Positions 46,126-54,915 of a DNA stretch of 64,000 nucleotides are shown here, piece by piece (position 1 is the stretch's first letter; each line of letters opens with the position of its first letter). The stretch lies in NCBI RefSeq assembly GCF_005870025.1, contig NZ_VATA01000016.1:1-64000 (forward strand), in the 5' to 3' direction. The DNA is from Poseidonocella sp. HB161398 (lineage in GTDB: Bacteria > Pseudomonadota > Alphaproteobacteria > Rhodobacterales > Rhodobacteraceae). The notes beneath the pieces are model-generated. The model was not told where the DNA came from, ran no database searches, and saw nothing but the letters and a program-made list of their open reading frames with translations. The position numbers were made by a program, and so were the translations under genes.

Positions 46126-46686
46126 TCAGACGGCGACCGGACGCACTTCGATGACTTCGGGGATGTAGTGGCGCAGCAGGTTCTCGATCCCCATCTTCAG
46201 CGTCAGGGTCGAGGACGGGCAGCCCGCGCAGGCGCCCTGCATGTGCAGGTAGACGATGCCCTTCTCGAAGCCGTGGAAGGTGATGTCGCCACCGTCCTGG
46301 GCCACGGCGGGACGCACGCGGGTGTCGAGCAGGTCCTTGATCTGGTTGACGATCTCGGAATCCGGGCCGTCATGGTCGGCATGGCCTGCCGGGCCCTGCT
46401 CGCCTTCCATGACCGGCGCGCCGGACTGGAAGTGCTCCATCACCGCGCCGAGGATGGCGGGCTTCACATGGTCCCACTCGGTGGCCTCGTTCTTGGTGAC
46501 GGTGACGAAGTCATGGCCGAAGAAGACCGCGACGACGCCGTCGACGTCGAAGATGCGGTTGGCCAGCGGCGATTTCGACGCCGCCTCGGCCGAGGGGAAG
46601 TCGGCCGTGCCTGCCTGCAGAACAGTCTGGCCGGGCAGGAATTTCATGGTCGCCGGATTCGGCGTGGATTCGGTCTGGATGAACAT
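46126..46686 (-). CDS. NifU/NfuA-like iron-sulfur scaffold protein
   Basis: 186 residues. The N-terminal Nfu domain (FIQTESTPNPATMKFLPGQT) is followed by the NifU C-terminal domain with the CAGCPSSTLTLKMGIENLL motif, whose CxxC binds a [4Fe-4S] cluster. It transfers iron-sulfur clusters to target enzymes such as aconitase. ATG 46686 has GGAGG upstream. It heads a NifU-tsaB-rimI operon. Confidence 0.93.
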   Translation of the reverse strand: MFIQTESTPNPATMKFLPGQTVLQAGTADFPSAEAASKSPLANRIFDVDGVVAVFFGHDFVTVTKNEATEWDHVKPAILGAVMEHFQSGAPVMEGEQGPAGHADHDGPDSEIVNQIKDLLDTRVRPAVAQDGGDITFHGFEKGIVYLHMQGACAGCPSSTLTLKMGIENLLRHYIPEVIEVRPVAV

Positions 46687-46771
46687 CGGCGCCTCCGTTT
46701 CGACCGATATGCGCGGCGCAGGGCCCCGAGTCAAGGTTTGGAACGGTTCTAAACTGCTGCGGCGGGGCCGA

Positions 46772-47162
46772 TCACGGACATTCGATCTGCGCTGGCGTGC
46801 CATAGGCGGTCGCCATGCAGGCCGCGGAGCGGTCGAAGCTGCGGTCGCCGCGGCTCCAGGTTTGGCCGGACGCGAAGACCGGGTCGCTGCTGAAGGCGGT
46901 GCCGAGCCTTGCGCCGATCACCGCATCGAAGCCGACGGCCTCGGCCTGCGCGCGCAGCGCGTCGAGGATCCCGGTCGCGGCATCCCCCCGAGCCGAGCGC
47001 GCCGAACTCGGTATCCCCGCCGAGATGGCCGTATCCGCAGGAGGCGCGGGGGATCCGGATGCCGACCCGGGCGATCTCGCGGCCGGCCACCGGACAGCTT
47101 TCGAGCGTGCAGGCGCCGAGGACCCCGGCCCGCGCGGTCAGCGGCGCGACCAGGCAGGGCAA
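46772..47162 (-). pseudogene. Frameshifted small-protein gene (single-base slip in a G-tract)
   Basis: Two reading frames each look coding over part of the region. The first gives REIARVGIRIPRASCGYGHL then GGDTEFGALGSG. The second gives ILDALRAQAEAVGFDAVIGA, DPVFASGQTWSRGDRSFDRS and a stop at 46772. They join across a run of six G (complement of 46984-46989); removing one G fuses them. The N-terminal start is unclear (TTG 47162). It may be a real pseudogene, a sequencing error, or a phase-variable tract. No family is assigned. Confidence 0.45.
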
Positions 47163-47264
47163 GGCGCGTCAGGCGGGAATATCCCGGGGCGGCAGTCGGT
47201 TCGCCATCGATCCTCCGGGCCCGCGCCGGGCGCGGACAGGGCGCAAATCGCCGCTTCCGCCGGG

Positions 47265-47720
47265 TCAGGTGATGGTTTCGAGCTGTTCTTTCGACAGGTT
47301 GCCCGGCACCACGGTGACCGGCACGCGCAGCGAGGGCATCGACTTGATCAGCTGGGTGATCAGCGGGCCCGGGCCGCTTGATTCGGTCGAGGCGCCCAGC
47401 ACCAGCACGCCGATCTCGCTATCCTCGGAGATCTGCGCCAGCACCTCGTGATAGGGCTCGCCCTCGCGGATCACCAGTTCGGGATCGACCCCCTGGCGGT
47501 CGCGCATCCATTTGGCGAAGACCTCGAAATGCGCGGTGATGCGCTCGCGCGCCTCGCCGCGCATGATGTCGCCGACGCCGATCCAGTGGTTGAACTCCTC
47601 CGGCGGGATCACCGAGAGGATCACGACCGCGCCGCCGGTATGGGCGGCGCGCATCGCGGCGAAGCGCATCGCGTTGAGGCATTCGCGGCTGTCGTCGAGG
47701 ACGACGAGAAACTTGCGCAT
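47265..47720 (-). CDS. Universal stress protein (UspA family)
   Basis: 151 residues. MRKFLVVLDDSRECLNAMRF, the strand-helix AVVILSVIPPEEF and EIGVLVLGASTESSGPGPLI, then VPVTVVPGN follow the USP alpha/beta nucleotide-binding fold. ATG 47720 is preceded by GGAGGGAG. Likely a single gene. Confidence 0.9.
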   Translation of the reverse strand: MRKFLVVLDDSRECLNAMRFAAMRAAHTGGAVVILSVIPPEEFNHWIGVGDIMRGEARERITAHFEVFAKWMRDRQGVDPELVIREGEPYHEVLAQISEDSEIGVLVLGASTESSGPGPLITQLIKSMPSLRVPVTVVPGNLSKEQLETIT

Positions 47721-47786
47721 CAGGCTCCCTCCGGCCACGTCCGGGCCTCGCGGCACATTGGCCACGGGGGCCGGGTTTTGCAAGCC

Positions 47787-48653
47787 TCAGCCCGCCGCCT
47801 CTGCCCGCGCCCAGTCCCAGTAGAGCTCGAGCACCCGTTTCGTAACGGGACCATGGGCATAGGTGGTCTCCTCGAAGGCGCTGACCGGGGTCACCTTGTT
47901 GAGATTGCCCGACAGGAACACCTCGTCGGCGCCGCGGATGTCGTCATAGGTCAGCACCGCCTCGTGCACCGTCACGCCGTCGGCGCGCAGGTTGGCGATG
48001 TGGCGCGCGCGGGTGATGCCCGACAGGAAGGTGCCGTTGGCGATCGGAGTGAAGACCTCGCCGTCCCTGACCATGAACACATTGGCCGTGGCGGTCTCGG
48101 CGACATTGCCCAGCATGTCGGTGACCAGCGCGTTGTCGAAGCCCTTGGCGCGGGCCTCGGCCAGCATGCGGCCGTTGTTCGGATAGAGGCAGCCGGCCTT
48201 GGCATTGCAGACCGCGACCTCCAGCGTCGGGCGGCGGAAGCGCGTGGTGCAGAGCCGCTGCGCCGCTTCGGGCGGGGCCATCGGCACGGCCTCGAGGCTG
48301 ATCGCGAAGCCCGCGCTGCCATCGGGCTGGACCGCGGTCTCGTTGCCGTCGATGCCCCAGTACATCGGCCGGATGTAGATCGCGGCATCCTTCGGGAACA
48401 GCGCGCAGCCCTCCAGCGCGATCCGCATGATCTCCTCGGCGCTGTGGGTCGGCTCGAGGAGCAGCGCCCTGGCGGAGCGGTTCACCCGCTGGCAATGCGC
48501 CAGCAGGTCGGGCGCCATGCCGTCGACGAAACGCGCGCCGTCGAACACCGTCGAGGCCAGCCAGGCGCCGTGATCGGCCGCGCGCATGACGGCGACGTCG
48601 CCCTCGTGCCAGGTGCCGTTGAAATAGGTGCGGATCTCGCTGCCGACTGCCAT
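47787..48653 (-). CDS. PLP-dependent class IV aminotransferase, branched-chain type
   Basis: 288 residues, fold-type IV. DHGAWLASTVFDGAR and RVNRSARALLL occupy the N-terminal half. The PLP lysine is in VAVCNAKAGCLYPNNGRML. ETATANVFMVRDGEVFTPIA then FLSGITRARHI is the conserved C-terminal pattern. It interconverts branched-chain amino acids and 2-oxoacids or a related substrate; D-amino acid aminotransferase activity is possible. Its 5' region carries the 48-bp tandem repeats at 48681-48824. Confidence 0.88.
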   Translation of the reverse strand: MAVGSEIRTYFNGTWHEGDVAVMRAADHGAWLASTVFDGARFVDGMAPDLLAHCQRVNRSARALLLEPTHSAEEIMRIALEGCALFPKDAAIYIRPMYWGIDGNETAVQPDGSAGFAISLEAVPMAPPEAAQRLCTTRFRRPTLEVAVCNAKAGCLYPNNGRMLAEARAKGFDNALVTDMLGNVAETATANVFMVRDGEVFTPIANGTFLSGITRARHIANLRADGVTVHEAVLTYDDIRGADEVFLSGNLNKVTPVSAFEETTYAHGPVTKRVLELYWDWARAEAAG

Positions 48654-48680
48654 GGGAGGTCTCCTGATATGCGCAATGGC

Positions 48681-48824
48681 GATGCGGGCGGTGCCCGGAG
48701 CCGGTCCGGGCCCGCGCCCGCGGGGGGCGATGCGGGCGGTGCCCGGAGCCGGTCCGGGCCCGCGCCCGCGGGGGGCGACGGGGGCGGCGCCCGGACCGGT
48801 TCCGGACCCGCGCCCGCGGGGGGA
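48681..48824. repeat. 48-bp tandem repeat, three copies, each a strong hairpin
   Basis: Units at 48681-48728, 48729-48776 (identical to the first) and 48777-48824 (diverged). Each begins GATGCGGGCGGTG and contains GCCCGGA-GCCGG-TCCGGGC, a perfect 7-bp stem. The period is exactly 48 bp. The array lies between the trpS stop and the aminotransferase start. No spacers of variable sequence exist, so it is not a CRISPR array. Confidence 0.85.
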
Positions 48825-48867
48825 AGGGGCGGGGATCCGCCGCCAGGGGCGGCGGATCCGGCGGGGC

Positions 48868-49917
48868 TCAGCCCACCAGGCCGACGATGTCGTAGGCTTT
48901 CTTCAGGATCGGCTGCGCGACCTCGCGGGCGCGGGCCGAGCCCTGGGCGAGGATGCGGTCGATCTCGCCCTTGTCCTGCATCAGCCGCGCCATCTCGGAG
49001 GAGATCGGCGAGAGCTTCGACACGGCCAGCTCGACGAGCTTCGGCTTGAATTCCGAGAACTGCTGCCCGCCGACCTCTGCCAGGACCGCCGCCGGGGTCG
49101 TGCCCGCCAGCGCCGCGTAGATGTTCACCAGGTTCTTCGCCTCGGCGCGGCCGTCGAGCCCGTCCAGCTCCGAGGGCAGCGCCTCGGGATCGGTCTTGGC
49201 CTTGCGGATCTTCTGGGCGATGGCATCGGCGTCATCGGTCAGGTTGATCCGGCTCATGTCCGAAGGGTCCGACTTCGACATCTTCTTGGTGCCGTCGCGC
49301 AGGCTCATCACCCGCGTGGCCGAGCCCTCGATGACGGGTTCGGGGACCGGGAAGAAATCCACCCCGTAATCGGTGTTGAACTTGATCGCGGTGTCGCGCG
49401 CCAGCTCGACATGCTGCTTCTGGTCCTCGCCCACGGGGACATGGGTCGCGTGGTAGACCAGAATGTCGGCGGACATCAGGTTGGGATAGACGAAGAGCCC
49501 GGTCGAGGCGCTGTCGCGGTTCTTGCCGGACTTGTCCTTGAACTGGGTCATCCGGTTCAGCCAGCCCATCCGTGCCACGCAGTTGAAGATCCAGGCCAGC
49601 TGGGTGTGCTCGGGCACGCCGGACTGGTTGAAGAGGATCGATTTCTGCGGATCGACGCCGGTGGCGATGAAGCCCGCGGCCAGCATGCGCGTCGCGTCGC
49701 GCAGCTTGTCGGGGTCCTGCCAGACGGTGATCGCGTGGAGGTCGACGATGCAGTAGATCGTCTCGTAGTCCTCCTCCTGCATCTCCCCGAAGCGCTTCAG
49801 CGCGCCCAGGTAGTTGCCGAGGGTGAGATGTCCCGAGGGCTGGATGCCGGAGAACACGCGCGGGGTGAAGCCGGCGCTACCTGCAGGGCCTTCGGATTGC
49901 GTTTGGACCGCATCCAT
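48868..49917 (-). CDS. trpS: Tryptophanyl-tRNA synthetase
   Basis: 349-residue class I synthetase that charges tRNA-Trp. The HIGH-like motif is PSGHLTLGN, and the KMSKS motif is [29 protein letters not shown] is the family start. ATG 49917 has GGAGG upstream; an upstream in-frame ATG (49986) lacks an RBS. The following array of hairpins lies 44 bp after the stop. Confidence 0.97.
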   Translation of the reverse strand: MDAVQTQSEGPAGSAGFTPRVFSGIQPSGHLTLGNYLGALKRFGEMQEEDYETIYCIVDLHAITVWQDPDKLRDATRMLAAGFIATGVDPQKSILFNQSGVPEHTQLAWIFNCVARMGWLNRMTQFKDKSGKNRDSASTGLFVYPNLMSADILVYHATHVPVGEDQKQHVELARDTAIKFNTDYGVDFFPVPEPVIEGSATRVMSLRDGTKKMSKSDPSDMSRINLTDDADAIAQKIRKAKTDPEALPSELDGLDGRAEAKNLVNIYAALAGTTPAAVLAEVGGQQFSEFKPKLVELAVSKLSPISSEMARLMQDKGEIDRILAQGSARAREVAQPILKKAYDIVGLVG

Positions 49918-50005
49918 GGGATTTGCCTCCTTTGGGCATGGAATGTTAGGCCCGGCTCGCTTATCCCTGCCCCCGTCCATGGTCAATCACCCCCGGAGCT
50001 GCCGC

Positions 50006-50698
50006 ATGTCCTCCCGCCCGCGTCCCCCTGCCGCCGTCAATCCGCTGCCCGCCTCGGTGACCGGCCTGGCCGCGGTGATCTTCGGGGTGGAATGCCTGTT
50101 CTCCCTGGCCGACCGCGGGCTGATCGGCGGCGGCGGCGGCGGGCTGGGGCTGCGGCTCGGCGCGCTGGAGCATTTCGCCTTCTACGGCCAGGCGCTCGAC
50201 TGGATGCTGGTCAACCACCGATTCCCGCCCGACCAGCTGGCGCGCTTCGTCACCTATCCGCTGCTGCATCTGGGCTTCACCCATGCGGTGATGGCCTGCG
50301 TCTTCATCCTGGCGATCGGCAAGATGGTGGGCGAGGCCTTCGGCAATGTCGCGGTGCTGGCGATCTTCTTCGGCGCCTCGGTCGGCGGCGCGCTGGCCTA
50401 CGGGCTGCTCCTGAACGAGACATTCCCGCTGATCGGCGCCTTTCCCGGGGTCTACGGGCTGATCGGCAGCTTCACCTTCATGAAATGGGTGCGGCAGAAG
50501 GCGGTGGGCGAAAGCCAGATGCGCGCCTTCCAGCTGATCGCGCTGCTTCTGGGCGTGCAGCTGATCTTCGGCGTGATCTTCGGCTCGCGCAATGACTGGG
50601 TGGCCGATATCGGCGGCTTCGCCTGCGGCTTCGGCCTGTCCTTCCTCTTCGTGCCGGGCGGCTGGACGCGGCTGCGCGAGAAGCTGCGCAAGCGCTAG
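50006..50698 (+). CDS. Rhomboid-fold membrane protein lacking the catalytic dyad
   Basis: 230 residues with about six hydrophobic segments. PLLHLGFTHAVMACVFILAI, FGASVGGALAYGLLL and DWVADIGGFACGFGLSF match rhomboid topology. The GxSG serine motif is replaced by FPGVYGL, and the TM6 histidine is replaced by Asp in VADIGGF. It is therefore probably a pseudo-rhomboid without protease activity. I recall similar sequences in Rhodobacteraceae, so the loss is likely conserved. Function unknown. Confidence 0.75.
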   Translation: MSSRPRPPAAVNPLPASVTGLAAVIFGVECLFSLADRGLIGGGGGGLGLRLGALEHFAFYGQALDWMLVNHRFPPDQLARFVTYPLLHLGFTHAVMACVFILAIGKMVGEAFGNVAVLAIFFGASVGGALAYGLLLNETFPLIGAFPGVYGLIGSFTFMKWVRQKAVGESQMRAFQLIALLLGVQLIFGVIFGSRNDWVADIGGFACGFGLSFLFVPGGWTRLREKLRKR

Positions 50699-50757
50699 GG
50701 TCAGGCCCCATTGATTTCCCTGGGGCTATCGTGATTCCAGCGCTCCTCTGGAGGTGG

Positions 50758-51642
50758 ATGATGAAAGACCTGTTCTGGCTGACTGTGTGAGGCGGAGCAG
50801 CACTTGATCCGGGGGATCGAATGCCTGCCGAACCAGATGGACCGGATCCGTCCGTTTGCCGATCCTCCAAGCGTCCCAAGTCGCACGGACGCCCAGGGGC
50901 GATGACCGGCGCGTGCTCAGCGGGATTACCTTCTTCAATCGCAATGGCTTGCGCTGGCGCGACACGCCCGCCGAGCATGGCCCGTAAAAGAGCCTCTGCC
51001 ACTGTTGGCGCCGGATGGGAACCTTCGCCCGGATCATGGAGGGTCCGGCCTCTGACGGCCGGGATGCGCGGACAGTCATGATCGATGCCACCTTCCTCAA
51101 GGCCCGCCGCATGGCGTCCAGCCTGCGGGGCAAGAAGAGGGGCGCGGACGGCTCATCGGGCTGGGTTCGAGAAGCAGGAAACGATCCGGGGGGCGTTTCC
51201 CCGGGAACGGCGGCATGGGCTCGTAGCTGCTGGCCGTCAGCGACCGCTTGCGACGTCCGATCGGCTCCTGCCTGACGGGCGGGACAAGGGAGCGATTGCA
51301 GGGGTGCAGCGATCCTGCCGGCATGGCTGCCGGGGGCCGAGTGGCTGGTCGCGGACCGCGGCTCGCGAGCCATGCCGCGCCACCGGTCCAAGCGGCATGG
51401 CGAATGCCGAATGGAACCTCAATTCATTGGAAACATTTGATATAGAGGCTTGCCTTTCGTCTGGGCGGTGCCGCAAGGGCGCGAGCCCGCATGGCAAGAG
51501 GAGGTGCGAGCGCCGTCACCGGATTGACTGCATGTTCGGCCGCCTCAAGGACTGGCGGCGCGCCGCCGCCAGGTGCGACCGGTGCCCGCTCGTGGTTCTT
51601 TCGGCAATAGCCTTGGCGGCCACTGTGATCCTTTGGCCATGA
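50758..51642 (+). pseudogene. IS5-family (IS427-like) transposase, disrupted
   Basis: The reading begins MMKDLFWLTV then hits a stop. Fragments in other frames match the IS427 group: RVLSGITFFNRNGLRWRD, FARIMEG, TVMIDATFLKARRMASSLRG (first catalytic Asp) and RIDCMFGRLKDWRRAAARCD near the end. The last block normally reads RIEIMFGRLKDWRR, so the catalytic Glu is replaced by Asp. Multiple frameshifts and stops make it inactive. Confidence 0.8.
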
Positions 51643-51742
51643 GATGCCGCTGCGGGCCGCACGCTGCACCGCCGTTACCTCTCGCCGGACACCGCGCCTG
51701 CGGCTGCCATTCCCGTATCGAACTCCCGCGGCGGATGACGGG

Positions 51743-52769
51743 ATGAAGCTGTTTGCCGGGCTGGATGCATCGCTGGCGAAGACGGCGGTCTGGGTGCTCG
51801 ACGAGCATGGCAAGATCATCGGGGAATGGATGCGGCCAGCAAGCCGGAGCCGTTGATCGCCTTCCTTCGGGAACCGGGCGGACCAGCCGAGGCAATCGGG
51901 CTTGAAGCCGGGCCGTTGTCGCAATGGCCGCCTCGGGCGATGACGGAAGTCGGCCTGCCTGCCGTTCTGATGGAGGCGCGGCAGGTGAAGGGTGCCTTGA
52001 CGGCGATGCCGATCAAGACCGATCGACGCGATGCGGAAGGGATGGCGCGCCTTCGGCATCTCGGCTGGTTCCGCCCGGTCCATGGCAAGCCTGTCTCCGA
52101 ACCGGAGGTCCGCGCGGCCCTTGCGGCCGGGACGTCGATCCAGAACGGTGTGATCGCGCTGGAGATGCCGCTGCGCTTGCTGCTGCGGAGCTTCGGCCTG
52201 AAGGCGGGTGCGATCTCGCGCGGCAGGTGCGAGGCGCGGATCCGCGAGCCGGCCGACGGCAGCACGATGCTCGAAGCCGCGTCCGAGCCCGTGCTGCGCG
52301 TTCGCGCGGCCTTGCGGCTCGAACGCGCCGGACTGGAGAAGAGGGTCAGGCAGGTGGCCTGCGAAGACCCGGTCTGCCTGCGTCTGATGGCCATGCCCGG
52401 ACTGGGTGCGGTTGTCGCACTCACCTCCCGCTCGGCGGTCGATGACCCTTCGCGCTTCGATTCATCGAAGAATGTTGGCCCCTTGGGTGGGCTGACACCC
52501 TCTCGCAGCCAGTCCGGCGAGCGGGATGTTCCGAGCGGCATCCCGAAGGCCGGGGACGTGAGTCTCCGGCGTGCCTTGTGCCGGGCGGCCATGGTCATGC
52601 TGAACCGCGGGCGCGGCAACGCGCTGCGCATATGGGCCGCTCGCGTCGCCAGGAGCCGTGGACGCAAACGCGTGATGGTTGCCCTGGCGCGCCGCATGGC
52701 TGTCGTGATCACCGGATGCGGGTCGATGGAACGCGCTTCAGGATGGAGGCTGCGGCACCCGTCGCCTGA
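51743..52769 (+). pseudogene. IS110-family transposase, frameshifted
   Basis: Starts MKLFAGLDASLAKTAVWVLD, then EHGKIIGEW. A frameshift near 51830 moves to a second frame with PIKTDRRDAEGMARL, RSFGLKAGAISRG, LMAMPGLGAVVALTSRSAVD and GERDVPSGIPKAGD, typical of IS110 DEDD transposases. A second frameshift near 52710 leads to VDGTRFRMEAAAPVA and a stop at 52769. At least two breaks disable it. Confidence 0.82.
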
Positions 52770-53090
52770 CCCGACCGTTTTGCCTGCCTCGCAGTTGGCT
52801 CTCGAGGTCCTGAAGGAACGCGCTTCTCGTGATGCCGGGGTCTGGACCGTCGCCAGCCATGCGGAGCACGCCCATGAGATGGACACGCCGGACCTGCGTC
52901 GAGCCAGCATCTGCCGACAGCCGTCGCGGCTGACCGCGGATCGAAGCACGGTCCCGAAAAGCCTCAACCAGGAGGCCCGGTGCGGCAGTCAGATCGACCA
53001 CCCGCCAGCGGGCTCTGATCTCGTGGTTGAAATCACTTGACGGACGAAGACCCGTTGCCGAAGACCAGAGCCCGGGCTGCGGCCGGCCCC
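52770..53090. other. IS110 flank and region before the sulfotransferase stop
   Basis: About 320 bp without a supported gene. It appears to be the non-coding right part of the IS110-like element plus unassigned flanking DNA. An open frame continues to 53040, but it is out of frame with the transposase end and shows no family resemblance. Confidence 0.5.
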
Positions 53091-54719
53091 TCAGGGCCGT
53101 TCCGCGGCCGCCTTCCGGGTCTTGCAAAGCCGTGCTTCATGGGCGCGGATTTCCTCCTCCAGCAGCGCCGCGAGCGGGGCGAGCCGGGCGGCATGGCGCC
53201 GCCAGACCTCCTCCCGCGGCCGGACCGGACCGCGCGCGGCCAGCGCCGAGGCCGTGTGGAGCGCCGCGCCGCTTTCGTCCGCTGCGAAACAGGCAGGATC
53301 GGGGTCGAGCCCGCAGAACTCCAGCATCCGCGCGATCTCGGCCTGCGGATCCGCGGCGAGCCGTTCCAGCACGACCTCTAGCACCCGGTCCGGGAAGGCG
53401 GCCTGCCAGCGGGCCATGGCGGCCTCGGTGGCGCGGAATTCCGCGGCGATCTCCTCCAGCCGGTAGGACCAGGCCTGGCCCTGGCCGAAATGGGTGCGGA
53501 AGCAGGAGAAGCCGGTGGCCATCGGGTGGCGCCGCATCCAGATCGCCCGCGCCTCGGGCAGGGCGACCAGCGCGGCCCCGGCGAGATAGGCATTGGCGGG
53601 CATCTTGTCAGTGACGGTCCCGTGCTCCCCGGCCAGGCGGCGCAGCGCGGCGCGATAGGACGTGGCCATCTGCGCAGACGCCCCCGGGCCGGACGCGGAG
53701 AAGAGCGGCGTGACGGCGCGTTCCAGCGCATCGGTCTCGCCGCCGGCCGCGACGCCGGGATGGCGCGCCAGGATCTGCTCGGCCAGCGAGGTGCCCGAGC
53801 GCGGCATGCCGAGGATGAGCACCGCGCGGGGCGCCTCTGCAGGGGCGGGGACGGGGCAGAGTCGCGCGGGCAGTTCTGCCGCCGCCGCGATCTTCGCGCG
53901 CCGCGCCGCCAGCATCCCCGCCGGACGGGCCGCGGCGATGGCGGCATTTGCGCGGGCGAGCAGCGCGAAGCTCTCTTCATCCGCGCCCCGGTCGCCTTCG
54001 GCCTTCGACAGCGCCAGATCGAAGAGCAGCCGCCCGGCCGGGGGCGTGGCGGCGCGGGCCGCTTGCAGCGCCTCGTAGCAGGCGGTGTCCCGGGCGAAAT
54101 CGACATGGGCCGCGAGGTTGTGCCAGACCTGCCCCGCTGCACCGGGGAGCGCCGCGGCCCGGCGCAGCGCCACCTCCGCCCCGGCCAGATCGCCCAGCAC
54201 CTCGCGGCAGCGTCCGAGCAGGTTCAGCGTGTCGGCATCCCCGGGCCCTGCGGCGAGCGCCGGCTCCGCCTCGGCGAAGCGGCCGAGCCGGTAGAGCGCG
54301 ACGCCCTGCGCGGCCCGCAGCTCCGGCGCGCCGGGATTGAGGGCCAGCGCGGCATCGCCGAGAGGCAGGGCGGCGGCGGCGCGGCCGGTGACGGCCAGCG
54401 CGCGCATCGCCATCGCATTGGCTGCAACGTCTCCGGGATGGGCGCGCGCCAGGGGCTGCAGGACCGCCAGCGCGCCTGCCGCGTCGCCGGTCCCGGCCAG
54501 GCGGGCCGCGGCGGCGCAGGCCTCGGCCCGCGCGGCCCCGGTAAGCGACGCCAGCGCGGCGGCTGCATGGGAATTGGCGGGGTCGCGGGCGAGGATCGAG
54601 CCGCAGCGGCGCGCGGTCTCCGCCGCGCTTTCCGCCGGGGCCTGCCGCGGGCGCGGCGGGCCTGCCTGCCAGCCCCCGGGCCCCTGCCTCTTCGCCTGCC
54701 TCCTGCCTCGCCGGACCAT
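53091..54719 (-). CDS. TPR-repeat sulfotransferase family protein
   Basis: 542 residues. The N-terminal half (about 30-260) is Ala-rich TPR-like helix pairs (for example GVALYRLGRFAEAEPAL and NLLGRCREVLGDLAGAE). The C-terminal half has VLILGMPRSGTSLAEQIL, the 5'-phosphosulfate-binding loop of PAPS-dependent sulfotransferases, then ETDALE, VTDKMPANAYLAG and a later region ending in Arg-rich EEVWRRHAARL. RBS AGGAGGCGG. It borders the decayed IS island. The sulfated substrate is unknown. Confidence 0.85.
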   Translation of the reverse strand: MVRRGRRQAKRQGPGGWQAGPPRPRQAPAESAAETARRCGSILARDPANSHAAAALASLTGAARAEACAAAARLAGTGDAAGALAVLQPLARAHPGDVAANAMAMRALAVTGRAAAALPLGDAALALNPGAPELRAAQGVALYRLGRFAEAEPALAAGPGDADTLNLLGRCREVLGDLAGAEVALRRAAALPGAAGQVWHNLAAHVDFARDTACYEALQAARAATPPAGRLLFDLALSKAEGDRGADEESFALLARANAAIAAARPAGMLAARRAKIAAAAELPARLCPVPAPAEAPRAVLILGMPRSGTSLAEQILARHPGVAAGGETDALERAVTPLFSASGPGASAQMATSYRAALRRLAGEHGTVTDKMPANAYLAGAALVALPEARAIWMRRHPMATGFSCFRTHFGQGQAWSYRLEEIAAEFRATEAAMARWQAAFPDRVLEVVLERLAADPQAEIARMLEFCGLDPDPACFAADESGAALHTASALAARGPVRPREEVWRRHAARLAPLAALLEEEIRAHEARLCKTRKAAAERP

Positions 54720-54915
54720 GTTTTCCGCCTCCTGCCTTGACCTAAGGTCTAGCCTGAATAAGGTTAACCTAGCTTTGCGACAGGCCCGATGCCGTTGTTT
54801 TTGGCAGTTGATTAAATGTTACGCATATGCCGGGAATTGCCTGCATGAGGCAATCTCGCCGCTTTTCCTCCCGGGTCCTGCATGCCACGCATTGGGCGAG
54901 GGATAGAGGGTTCTG

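Larger units (their letters stand above)
50700..53040. mobile_element. Island of two decayed insertion sequences
   Basis: Between the rhomboid-like gene and the TPR-sulfotransferase gene lie an IS5-type transposase remnant (50758-51642) and an IS110-type transposase remnant (51743-52769). Both carry frameshifts or stops. I cannot define intact terminal repeats. No other cargo is seen. Confidence 0.75.

Noticed and set aside
48681-48824. Regular repeats that could suggest a CRISPR array
   Set aside because: The repeats are directly abutting with no spacers of variable sequence, and no cas gene is near.
50700-53040. A composite transposon carrying cargo
   Set aside because: The two elements belong to different families (IS5 and IS110), both are broken, and nothing lies between them.
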